This document shows, in pieces, positions 1 through 6,596 of a DNA stretch of 64,000 nucleotides. The DNA comes from Bacteroidota bacterium (GTDB lineage Bacteria; Bacteroidota; Bacteroidia; AKYH767-A; OLB10): the NCBI GenBank assembly GCA_024643795.1, contig JAHEMF010000001.1, positions 1 to 64,000 on the forward strand. The letters run 5' to 3'. The translations under genes and the position numbers were made by a program. Each line of letters opens with the position of its first letter. Within the stretch, counting starts at the first letter, position 1. The notes beneath the pieces are model-generated. The model saw only the letters and a program-made list of their open reading frames with translations, was not told where the DNA came from and searched no databases.

Positions 1-526
1 TTGATATAGGATCAATAAGTCCAAATTCATAAGGGGTTTGTTTGTCCAGTTCAGGATCATTACCTGATATGCCACTTATCAAAGGAAAACCTCCGGGGAT
101 TATAAAGTTAGCAGTAGGAACTGTTATTGATCCGGATATATCCCACCTGGTTGTTCCTTGTGAAAAGTTGAGTCCAGGAGAACCTGATTGAGGATCATAC
201 CTGTATAGGTGTTCGTTATCTTCAATCATAGGTTGTTGTAATACCAATACCTGACCAGCATGTTGATTTTCAGTAAGTCCGGGAAATACTGCAACGGCTT
301 TACCGTTTACTGAAGATACAGATAACCCACTAGCATCGAATTCTTCAGATTGAATGGCACATAAAGTTCCGGTATACGCTGGGTCAACAGGAATATAATC
401 CCTTATCGATACCTGACCACTAATTGGGTCATTTTCAGATGGATTTACATCTTCACCTTTTTTGCATGCTGCTATGAAAAGAATAATTAATAGCCAACCA
501 AGACGGTGACCCATTCCCTTTGTCAT
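1..526 (-). CDS. Lipoprotein of unknown function, 3' part cut by window edge
   Basis: An open frame of 175 codons runs leftwards from an ATG at 526 (a second in-frame ATG lies at 514) and has no stop before base 1, so the C-terminus is missing. Residues 1-21 look like a lipoprotein signal: a basic start, a hydrophobic core LLIILFIA and Cys21 in the context FIAAC-KKGE. The visible mature part is rich in Asp, Asn, Pro and Gly and shows no motif I recognise. It is probably anchored in the outer membrane, as is usual for Bacteroidota lipoproteins. It is divergent from the rhomboid operon. Frame and signal are seen directly; function is unknown. Confidence 0.75.
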   Translation of the reverse strand, partial: MTKGMGHRLGWLLIILFIAACKKGEDVNPSENDPISGQVSIRDYIPVDPAYTGTLCAIQSEEFDASGLSVSSVNGKAVAVFPGLTENQHAGQVLVLQQPMIEDNEHLYRYDPQSGSPGLNFSQGTTRWDISGSITVPTANFIIPGGFPLISGISGNDPELDKQTPYEFGLIDPIS

Positions 527-666
527 TCCCGATTAATTCTGCTTAGTGCTTACTTGTACACCCTTGTAGTGTTAGACAAATTAATAATATAAATCTCACA
601 TACACAAGTAAATATATTATTATTTATAACCTATTACTTTAACTAATACCAGAACTATCTAAATAC

Positions 667-674
667 TAACTTTG
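667..674 (+). promoter_or_regulatory. -7 promoter element of the rhomboid operon
   Basis: TAACTTTG matches the Bacteroidota -7 consensus TAnnTTTG exactly and ends 9 nt before the ATG at 684. It covers the upstream in-frame TTG at 672, which argues against that TTG as the start. No clear TTTG -33 element is seen at the usual distance. The rest of 527-683, the divergent spacer, is AT-rich with nothing else I recognise. Confidence 0.6.
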
Positions 675-683
675 AACTCACAT

Positions 684-1292
684 ATGACCAATTATATAGT
701 GATCTTAACAGTAATAGTCAGCCTATTTGCTTTTTCAAATAAGGAGCTGATGCTCAGGCTGATATTTAATCCATACATGGTTACTGAACACAGGCAATGG
801 TACCGATTTATAACTTCAGGATTTATACATGCTGATTTTATTCACCTTTTGGTAAACATGCTGGTTCTGTGGAGTTTCGGAAGGGTTGTAGAAAATGATT
901 TCACATTGATTTTTGGGACTCAGGCTACCTACTATTTCATCGTTTTATATTTAGGGGGTATCATCATCTCTATTACTCCAAGCTATAAACGAAATAAGCA
1001 TAACGCCGCATATAATGCCCTGGGAGCTTCAGGTGGTGTATCATCAGTGTTGTTTGCAGCCATCTTATTAAGACCTTTAGACAAGATCTACCTTTACGGT
1101 ATCATAGGGTTACCTGCTATTATAATGGGAGTTGCCTATCTGGCTTACAGCTATTACATGGACAAGAAAGGTGGCACTCATATTAATCATGATGCCCATT
1201 TTTGGGGAGCTGTTTACGGGTTACTTTTCCCAGTTTTACTAGAGCCAAAACTTGCTATTTTCTTCATTGACCAACTTACCTCATTCTTATGA
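684..1292 (+). CDS. Rhomboid family intramembrane serine protease
   Basis: This 202-residue polytopic membrane protein carries the rhomboid catalytic dyad: Ser116 in GASGG and His172 in DAHFWGA. The family's conserved His and Asn are in the second segment (HADFIHLLVN). About six hydrophobic helices are visible. Rhomboids cut transmembrane substrates inside the inner membrane; the substrate here is unknown. I chose the ATG at 684 because the upstream TTG at 672 lies inside a -7 promoter box. The stop overlaps the next start by 4 nt (ATGA), so translation is probably coupled to the phosphatase gene. Confidence 0.9.
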   Translation: MTNYIVILTVIVSLFAFSNKELMLRLIFNPYMVTEHRQWYRFITSGFIHADFIHLLVNMLVLWSFGRVVENDFTLIFGTQATYYFIVLYLGGIIISITPSYKRNKHNAAYNALGASGGVSSVLFAAILLRPLDKIYLYGIIGLPAIIMGVAYLAYSYYMDKKGGTHINHDAHFWGAVYGLLFPVLLEPKLAIFFIDQLTSFL

Positions 1293-1774
1293 AAAGAAAA
1301 GCTGTTTTTCTAGATCGCGATGGAGTAATAAACCGGGACATAAATGACTATACATATAAAGTTGAAGACTTCGAGCTTTTACCCGGAGTTGTTGATGCTA
1401 TTAAACATTGGAACCATAATGGTTATTGGGTAATTGTTATTACCAACCAAGGTGGTATCAGTAAAAAACTATATGATCATCATGATGTGAAACTGGTTCA
1501 TGAACATATGTTAGGATTAATACATTCTCAGGGAGGTGAGATACAGGAGATATACTATTGTCCACACCACGACAGGATTGAAAACTGTTTATGCCGTAAA
1601 CCGGGTTCCCTACTAATAGAAAAGGCGCTGGCAAGGTTTGATATTGATCCTTCAAAATCATACATGATTGGAGACAGAGACAGAGATGTAAAAGCTGCAG
1701 AAGATGCCGGTGTCACCGGATTAAAATGTGAAGTCAATTCGAATCTCATGAATATGATTCCGAAAATCTCCTGA
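1289..1774 (+). CDS. gmhB: HAD-family phosphatase, D-glycero-D-manno-heptose-1,7-bisphosphate phosphatase-like
   Basis: The protein has 161 residues. The HAD nucleophile motif LDRDGVIN is at 8-15 (Asp9, Asp11), motif II is TNQGG (52-56) and motif III is GDRDRD (128-133). A zinc loop, CPHH...CLC (Cys91, His93, Cys100, Cys102), is the signature of the GmhB/HisB-N group. GmhB removes the 7-phosphate from heptose bisphosphate on the way to ADP- or GDP-heptose for surface glycans. No other heptose gene is in the window, so the substrate is inferred from the family. It is cotranscribed with the rhomboid gene (4-nt overlap) and lies 3 nt before the aminotransferase gene. Confidence 0.85.
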   Translation: MKRKAVFLDRDGVINRDINDYTYKVEDFELLPGVVDAIKHWNHNGYWVIVITNQGGISKKLYDHHDVKLVHEHMLGLIHSQGGEIQEIYYCPHHDRIENCLCRKPGSLLIEKALARFDIDPSKSYMIGDRDRDVKAAEDAGVTGLKCEVNSNLMNMIPKIS

Positions 1775-1777
1775 CGA

Positions 1778-2602
1778 ATGAGTATTGTGATATTCAATTC
1801 CGAACTTAAACACAATATTGATGTTGATGCAATTACAGGCAGAGGTACTCTCCATCCCCGCAAGGGATTTTTTGAAAGTATGCGATACATGAACGGTGAA
1901 ATACCACTTTTGTACTTACACCGACAAAGAATTATGCAGGCTGCGGGGATGGTTGGTTTAAATATTAATGAACCTGAAGATCCTGAGATCTTAGAATATA
2001 TCAATATACTTACTAAGGACTTATCAGGTAACAATTTCAAGATCCGATTAACATTTTTCGAAGATCCTCAAATTTCTGAGCACAACTATAGCTGGATAAT
2101 GGAATCAGAACTTTTAAAGGATACTCCTTATTCAGCTAATGAGGATGGGTTAAAAATTATTTATACTCAACTGTCTCTTTCTGAAAACGAACCATTAAGT
2201 GGTATTAAGCACCTGAACCGGGCGGTATACAATGCTGCATTGACTGATGCAATTAAGTCGGGTGCTGACGATGCATTCGTAAATGACGATCGAAAATATC
2301 TTGCGGAATCATGCATGAGTAATATCTTTTGCTATCGCGATGGGCATTTTTTTACACCAAAACTCAGATCGGGTTGTGTTGGTGGTGTAATGCGAAGGTT
2401 ATTACTTGAAAAGTTGCCCCAATTAGGGTATACGGTTATTGAAACCGATATTGATATACCTATGTTGAGTGATATGGATTCTATCTATCTATCCAATGCA
2501 GTAAAAGGTGTTAATTGGGTAGTATCTGTGGATGATCTGGCTTTTGATAAAGGGCCCTTAGTTGAAATTGTTGATATGCTGAATCAACATATAGGTTATT
2601 GA
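1778..2602 (+). CDS. Class IV PLP-dependent aminotransferase / aminodeoxychorismate lyase-like
   Basis: This 274-residue protein has the fold-type IV layout of BCAT, D-amino-acid aminotransferase and PabC enzymes. The putative PLP lysine is Lys144 in SGIKHLN, and the cofactor-binding LAESCMSNIF follows at 175-184. An N-terminal RKGFFESMRY matches the family's substrate loop. Sequence alone does not separate PabC (4-amino-4-deoxychorismate lyase, folate pathway) from an aminotransferase; its length and divergence favour a PabC-like role. It is third in the rhomboid operon and overlaps the convergent ABC-F gene by 7 nt. Confidence 0.8.
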   Translation: MSIVIFNSELKHNIDVDAITGRGTLHPRKGFFESMRYMNGEIPLLYLHRQRIMQAAGMVGLNINEPEDPEILEYINILTKDLSGNNFKIRLTFFEDPQISEHNYSWIMESELLKDTPYSANEDGLKIIYTQLSLSENEPLSGIKHLNRAVYNAALTDAIKSGADDAFVNDDRKYLAESCMSNIFCYRDGHFFTPKLRSGCVGGVMRRLLLEKLPQLGYTVIETDIDIPMLSDMDSIYLSNAVKGVNWVVSVDDLAFDKGPLVEIVDMLNQHIGY

Positions 2603-4476
2603 TCAGCCTGATTTTTCTTTTCTTCAAGGATCAGCCATCTTTCAGTAAGCTGATCAATCTTTCTCTGTAATTCCCCATAAGCTTCTGACCACTTGTGTAC
2701 CTGCTGGTGGTCATCAGTTCCTTTGTCCATAAGAGCAAGTAACTCTTTGGCTTTTGATTCACTTACATTTAATTCAGATTCGATCTGTTCTAACTCATAC
2801 TTTTCCTTAAAGGAAAGGCCTTTCCGAGGTTTTGAAACTTTAGTATCATCAGGGCCATCCTTTTGACTGCCATTATTTGATTGCTCACGAGCTTTATCCT
2901 TGGCTTCATTGCGATAATCGGTATAGTTACCATGGATATCTTTTATAACTCCATTATCCTCAAAAACGAAAATATGATCTACGATCCTGTCCATGAAATA
3001 CCGATCATGCGTAACCATCATTAAACATCCCTGATATTCATCCAAAAATGCTTCAAGAATATTCAATGTAACAATATCAAGATCATTGGTAGGCTCATCC
3101 AGAATTAAAAAATTTGGATTGGTAACCAGAATGGAGAGCAAGTACAACCTCTTTTTTTCTCCTCCACTCAAAGTGCCTACTTTTCTGAATTGCTTATTGC
3201 CGTCGAAAAGGAAATGTGAAAGAAATTGCTTGGCATTCATGTAGCTCCCTTTACCAGTATCCACATATTCTGTAATGTCACGTATAACGTCAATTACTAG
3301 CTTCTCATCATTTAATTTAAGGCCATCCTGGCTGAAGTATCCAATATTGAGTGTTTCACCCTTTTTTATCCTGCCATCATCAGGTTTTATTTCACCTGTT
3401 ACCATCTTGAGTAAAGTTGTTTTTCCAGCTCCATTTTTACCAACTATACCTACCTTCTCTCCTTTCTTAAATACATGAGAGAAATCTTTTATGAGTACAC
3501 GCTTATCAAACGATTTACATAAGTTTTCAAACTCAATGATCTTGGAACCTAGCCTGTCCATTTGCATGGTAATTGACTTAGAGGATTCGGTTTTACCTGA
3601 GAATGCCTTGTCTTCTATTTCATCAAAGGCTTTTACTCTTGCCTTTTGTTTTGTTCCTCTGGCTCTTGGCTGCTTTCGCATCCAATCTAATTCCTTGCGG
3701 TACAGATTACGATATTTTTTGATCTCACTTTGTTCGGCCTCAATCCGTTCTTCGCGCTTTTCCAGGTAATAACCATAGTTACCCTGATACTTGAATAGTT
3801 TTCCATCTTCCAGCTCTAATATGGCGTTACAAACCTGGTCTACAAAATATCTGTCATGCGATACCAGCAAAACAGTTCTATTGAGCTTAACTAAATATTC
3901 TTCCAGCCATTCAATCATGTCCAGATCCAAATGGTTTGTGGGTTCGTCCAGGATAATCAGATCAAGATCATCCAATAGCAGTTGAGCCAATGCAGTTCTT
4001 TTCTTTTGGCCGCCGGATAACTCCTTTACCTTTTTATCAAAATCATGGAGTCCAAGGCGAGAAAGTACTTCTCTGATACGAGCTTCAAAAGACCAGGCAT
4101 TCGCATTATCAATTTTGTTAAGCAGTTCCTGCATCCTTTTAGGATCTTTATCATTTTTGGCAATGAGCAATTCATACTCATTCAAAAGTCCCTTGACAGG
4201 ATGATCTTTATCTAAAATTGCATCGATGACTGTAAGTTCAGGGTCAAGTACCGGATCTTGTTCAAGATAACCCAACTGAGTACCCTTTCTTATTACGGAT
4301 GTTCCAGTATCAGCAGATTCTCTGTTGGCTAGAATTCTTAACAATGTTGATTTGCCACAACCGTTTGCCCCAATCAGTGCAACCTTCTCCCCTTTTGTCA
4401 GAGAGATAGATAGATCTTGAAATAGTGGTTTATCGGAATACGATTTAGATAAATGATCTGCAGCAAGAATATTCAC
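2596..4476 (-). CDS. ABC-F family ATP-binding protein (Uup/EttA type)
   Basis: This 626-residue protein has two ABC ATPase domains and no membrane segments. Domain 1 has Walker A GANGCGKST (36-44), signature LSGGQKK and Walker B with LDEPTNHLD. Domain 2 has GKNGAGKTT near residue 345 and LSGGEKK. Between them is the charged ABC-F linker (YRNLYRKELDWMR region), and the C-terminus is a coiled coil of the Uup type. ABC-F proteins act on the ribosome; Uup-type members also bind DNA. The start is a GTG, the only plausible one in frame, and it lies just 4 nt from a -7 box, which suggests a leaderless mRNA. Confidence 0.93.
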   Translation of the reverse strand: MNILAADHLSKSYSDKPLFQDLSISLTKGEKVALIGANGCGKSTLLRILANRESADTGTSVIRKGTQLGYLEQDPVLDPELTVIDAILDKDHPVKGLLNEYELLIAKNDKDPKRMQELLNKIDNANAWSFEARIREVLSRLGLHDFDKKVKELSGGQKKRTALAQLLLDDLDLIILDEPTNHLDLDMIEWLEEYLVKLNRTVLLVSHDRYFVDQVCNAILELEDGKLFKYQGNYGYYLEKREERIEAEQSEIKKYRNLYRKELDWMRKQPRARGTKQKARVKAFDEIEDKAFSGKTESSKSITMQMDRLGSKIIEFENLCKSFDKRVLIKDFSHVFKKGEKVGIVGKNGAGKTTLLKMVTGEIKPDDGRIKKGETLNIGYFSQDGLKLNDEKLVIDVIRDITEYVDTGKGSYMNAKQFLSHFLFDGNKQFRKVGTLSGGEKKRLYLLSILVTNPNFLILDEPTNDLDIVTLNILEAFLDEYQGCLMMVTHDRYFMDRIVDHIFVFEDNGVIKDIHGNYTDYRNEAKDKAREQSNNGSQKDGPDDTKVSKPRKGLSFKEKYELEQIESELNVSESKAKELLALMDKGTDDHQQVHKWSEAYGELQRKIDQLTERWLILEEKKNQADQ

Positions 4477-4480
4477 TTTG

Positions 4481-4488
4481 CAAATGTA
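4481..4488 (-). promoter_or_regulatory. -7 promoter element of the ABC-F gene
   Basis: On the minus strand this reads TACATTTG, an exact TAnnTTTG. Only 4 nt separate it from the GTG start at 4476, so transcription would begin at or next to the start codon. Confidence 0.5.
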
Positions 4489-4585
4489 CTACAAGTCTGT
4501 CATATAAATACGTAAAATATACAATATCAATTATTTACATGTGAGTAATTTGTAACAAACCTATGCAAGAATCGTATACGGCGGA

Positions 4586-5179
4586 ATGAAAAAGTTCACT
4601 ACTATTCAATTTTACCTGTTTCTTGGACTGTTCTTAGTTTTCATGGGTTGTGCCAAAACTATTGACAATACAGGTACTTGTTCTGATGGGATAAAAAACC
4701 AGGGTGAACAAGGTGTTGATTGTGGGGGGCCTTGTCCTGGATCTTGTCCGAATTGTGCGGATGGTATACACAATCAGGGTGAAACAGGTGTAGATTGCGG
4801 GGGACCGTGTAGTCCATGCTTTCCAAGAATGGTTGCTACGGTTGATGGAAATGCATGGACCTCAACATCAAGGAACGCCTTTTTATCTGGTCCTTACAGC
4901 ATCACAATTTTTGGTACTGATCTTAACTCTACAATAACAATCACTTATTCAGGAACCTTCAAGACAGGTACTTATACCACTTCGAATGTATTTTCCTGCG
5001 AATACAGAGATTCAAATGGAACATTATTTCAGTCCGGTTCCGAAAGTAAATTGACGATCATCGAACTTGATACTATTCAGAGAAAGATAACAGCCGCATA
5101 TAACTTTAAAGCTATAGACCCATTAACAGGAGATGTTAAAGATATCACCAACGGATTCTTTAACGTGTTGGAATATTAA
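4586..5179 (+). CDS. Cys-rich repeat lipoprotein, hypothetical
   Basis: The protein has 197 residues. A lipoprotein signal (FLGLFLVFMGC, Cys22) is followed by two tandem 19-residue units with the pattern C-DGI-NQGE-GVDCGGPC (32-50 and 57-75). This Cys/Gly motif recurs in exported proteins of Bacteroidota and some other phyla. The remaining 120 residues begin VDGNAW and are predicted mainly beta; the shape resembles DUF6252-type lipoprotein domains, but I am not sure. It is probably exposed at the cell surface. Its end overlaps the convergent zinc-ribbon gene by 4 nt. Function unknown. Confidence 0.8.
   Translation: MKKFTTIQFYLFLGLFLVFMGCAKTIDNTGTCSDGIKNQGEQGVDCGGPCPGSCPNCADGIHNQGETGVDCGGPCSPCFPRMVATVDGNAWTSTSRNAFLSGPYSITIFGTDLNSTITITYSGTFKTGTYTTSNVFSCEYRDSNGTLFQSGSESKLTIIELDTIQRKITAAYNFKAIDPLTGDVKDITNGFFNVLEY
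4679..4810 (+). repeat. Two tandem Cys-rich DGI/NQGE/VDCGGPC units
   Basis: Repeat 1 is at 4679-4735 and repeat 2 at 4754-4810, each 57 nt and in frame, separated by 18 nt. The proteins differ at only three of 19 positions, while the DNA differs mostly at third bases. That pattern points to an old duplication under protein-level constraint. Each unit has three Cys, probably paired in disulfides or binding a metal. Confidence 0.8.
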
Positions 5180-5535
5180 TTGCTTTCAACTTTATCAATT
5201 AATATCACTGATTCGGAAACTATGCTGATTTTGTATTCAAAACACAAATACCCTATAGTTTTATCCAATCTATATAATACCGATGTACAGAGGTTAAAAT
5301 CATATCCTTCTGCTTTTAATTTCGTTCTCTTTATCTTCCTGGTACCAGCTTCATAAATTCGGCAAAGTATAATTCTGTTAAGACGCAATGCTACCAATAT
5401 CTTCTGATATTGAGTTTCAGGTCTTGTAGTGTGTTTATTGTGGAATGTGACCCTGCAATATGAACTACAGTATTTTTTATCTGATCGGCCAGATAACAAT
5501 GTGCCACATTCAGGGCAGTAACTTTTAATTGACAT
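5176..5535 (-). CDS. Small zinc-ribbon protein, hypothetical
   Basis: The protein has 119 residues and an N-terminal zinc-ribbon: CPEC (Cys7, Cys10), then KKYCSSYC (Cys23, Cys27), followed by RVTFHNKH. This treble-clef-like pattern is common in small Bacteroidota proteins of unknown role. The C-terminal 80 residues are basic and predicted mixed alpha/beta with no known motif. It may bind nucleic acid, but this is inference. It is divergent from ssb, with 154 nt between the starts. Confidence 0.7.
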   Translation of the reverse strand: MSIKSYCPECGTLLSGRSDKKYCSSYCRVTFHNKHTTRPETQYQKILVALRLNRIILCRIYEAGTRKIKRTKLKAEGYDFNLCTSVLYRLDKTIGYLCFEYKISIVSESVILIDKVESN

Positions 5536-5624
5536 GATTAGAAAAGCTCTTTAAAAAGTGAGAACTGTAAAATTTAAACGACTAAAATAAACGTTTAATA
5601 AACGCATACAAAGTAAATCAGTCT

Positions 5625-5632
5625 TATTTTTG
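5625..5632 (+). promoter_or_regulatory. -7 promoter element of ssb
   Basis: TATTTTTG is an exact TAnnTTTG, 57 nt before the ssb ATG. Upstream, AAACG occurs three times at 5576, 5589 and 5600, and the stretch from 5592 holds a short inverted repeat (CGTTTA-A-TAAACG). This could be an operator, but the evidence is weak. Confidence 0.5.
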
Positions 5633-5689
5633 CATTCCACTTCATTTAAAAATGTTTTTATTAGTGTTTTTCAATTTAATTAATTAATC

Positions 5690-6028
5690 ATGTATTCATT
5701 AAAAAACAAAGTAAACCTGATCGGTAATTTGGGATCAGACCCAGAGATCAAGGATCTGGATGGCGGCAAGAAGCTTGCAAAGTTCTCTATTGCTACCAAT
5801 GAAACCTACACCAATAATCAAGGTGAAAAGGTTACTGACACCCAGTGGCATAACTTAGTTGCCTGGGGCAAAACTGCTGAAATTGCAGGGAAACTACTAT
5901 TAAAAGGTAGCGAGGTTGCAATTGAGGGTAAGCTAGTGCATAACAGCTATACTGATAAGGATGGTAATAAGAAGTATGCCACCGAGATCATCGTAAACGA
6001 ACTTTTGTTGATTGGGGATCGTAAGTGA
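5690..6028 (+). CDS. ssb: Single-stranded DNA-binding protein, short form without acidic tail
   Basis: These 112 residues make one complete OB fold (NKVNLIGNLGSDPEIK ... WHNLVAWGKTAEIAGKLLLKGS ... EIIVNELLLIGDRK), as in bacterial SSB. SSB coats single-stranded DNA in replication and repair. The protein stops right after the OB fold. The usual flexible linker and the acidic tip ending in DDIPF, which recruits partner proteins, are absent. It is probably a paralogue of a full-length SSB encoded elsewhere, or a specialised version. It is monocistronic, followed by a strong hairpin at 6044-6073. Confidence 0.92.
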   Translation: MYSLKNKVNLIGNLGSDPEIKDLDGGKKLAKFSIATNETYTNNQGEKVTDTQWHNLVAWGKTAEIAGKLLLKGSEVAIEGKLVHNSYTDKDGNKKYATEIIVNELLLIGDRK

Positions 6029-6043
6029 ATCGGTTCTTTAATA

Positions 6044-6073
6044 TGGGGAGCCGGGCTTGAATCCGGCTACCCA
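6044..6073 (+). terminator. Hairpin downstream of ssb
   Basis: An inverted repeat with a 6-bp AGCCGG/CCGGCT core and a further 4-bp TGGG/CCCA outer stem across one mismatch; the loop is 8 nt. It begins 15 nt after the ssb stop and is GC-rich in an AT-rich context. No T-run follows, so it may be a 3'-end-stabilising hairpin rather than a classic terminator. Confidence 0.55.
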
Positions 6074-6093
6074 TAATTTATGTTATTGCCCTG

Positions 6094-6145
6094 AAACCAT
6101 GCCTTGTAAGGTTTTTACCACTTTTTATAAGTTTTGGCATGGTTT
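6094..6145. other. Long inverted repeat / structured element, function unknown
   Basis: A 10-bp perfect outer stem (6094-6103 with 6136-6145, AAACCATGCC/GGCATGGTTT) encloses 32 nt. Within these, CTTGTAA can pair with TTATAAG through one G-U pair, so a long two-part hairpin is possible. A short TTTT follows on the plus strand. It lies between ssb and the mini T9SS gene and has no coding potential. It could be a second terminator, a 5' leader structure or a small RNA. Confidence 0.45.
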
Positions 6146-6215
6146 TAGTCTACCTTGAATAAATTCATAAGTATTTCATGAGCCGGTCCTAGACTAGCAA
6201 GTAATATTCAATATT

Positions 6216-6596
6216 ATGATGAGAATTAACTTTAATAAATTGAGCCTATTATTCGGAATTCTGATTCTTGTAAATCTACATAGTTCCGCAAATAATATAT
6301 CTGATGTTGCATCGGATAATGAATCTGATAAGACAAGCAAACAGCTTGAACAAGATCTTAAGCTCTACCCTAATCCGGCTGTTGACTATATTTTTGTACA
6401 GAGTAATCAGGGTTTAATTTTGAAAAGAATTGCGGTACTTGATATGTTGGGTAATGTTGTTTGGGAAAATAAATTCCAGGACCCTTATCCTCAATATAAG
6501 TTTCAGATACCATTAGATAATATGAAAAAAGGAATATATTTTATTGAGATCGAAGCCAACGATCTTAGAATAGCCAGAAAAATTTCAAAAGAGTAA
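6216..6596 (+). CDS. Minimal secreted protein made of a signal peptide and a T9SS type A sorting domain
   Basis: The protein has 126 residues. Residues 1-27 form a signal peptide (LSLLFGILILVNLHSSA). After about 25 acidic, Ser-rich residues, a T9SS type A C-terminal domain starts at LKLYPNPA (about 50) and continues through the usual MLGNVVW and MKKGIYFIEI strands to a basic end. T9SS domains normally sit behind a large cargo; here almost no cargo is present. It may be a decay remnant, a small surface peptide or a decoy. A strong terminator follows at 6622. It overlaps the convergent nuclease gene by 12 nt. Confidence 0.8.
   Translation: MMRINFNKLSLLFGILILVNLHSSANNISDVASDNESDKTSKQLEQDLKLYPNPAVDYIFVQSNQGLILKRIAVLDMLGNVVWENKFQDPYPQYKFQIPLDNMKKGIYFIEIEANDLRIARKISKE

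Noticed and set aside
1458-2040. Minus-strand frames across gmhB and the aminotransferase
   Set aside because: They are shadows of well-supported plus-strand genes, without motifs or a promoter.
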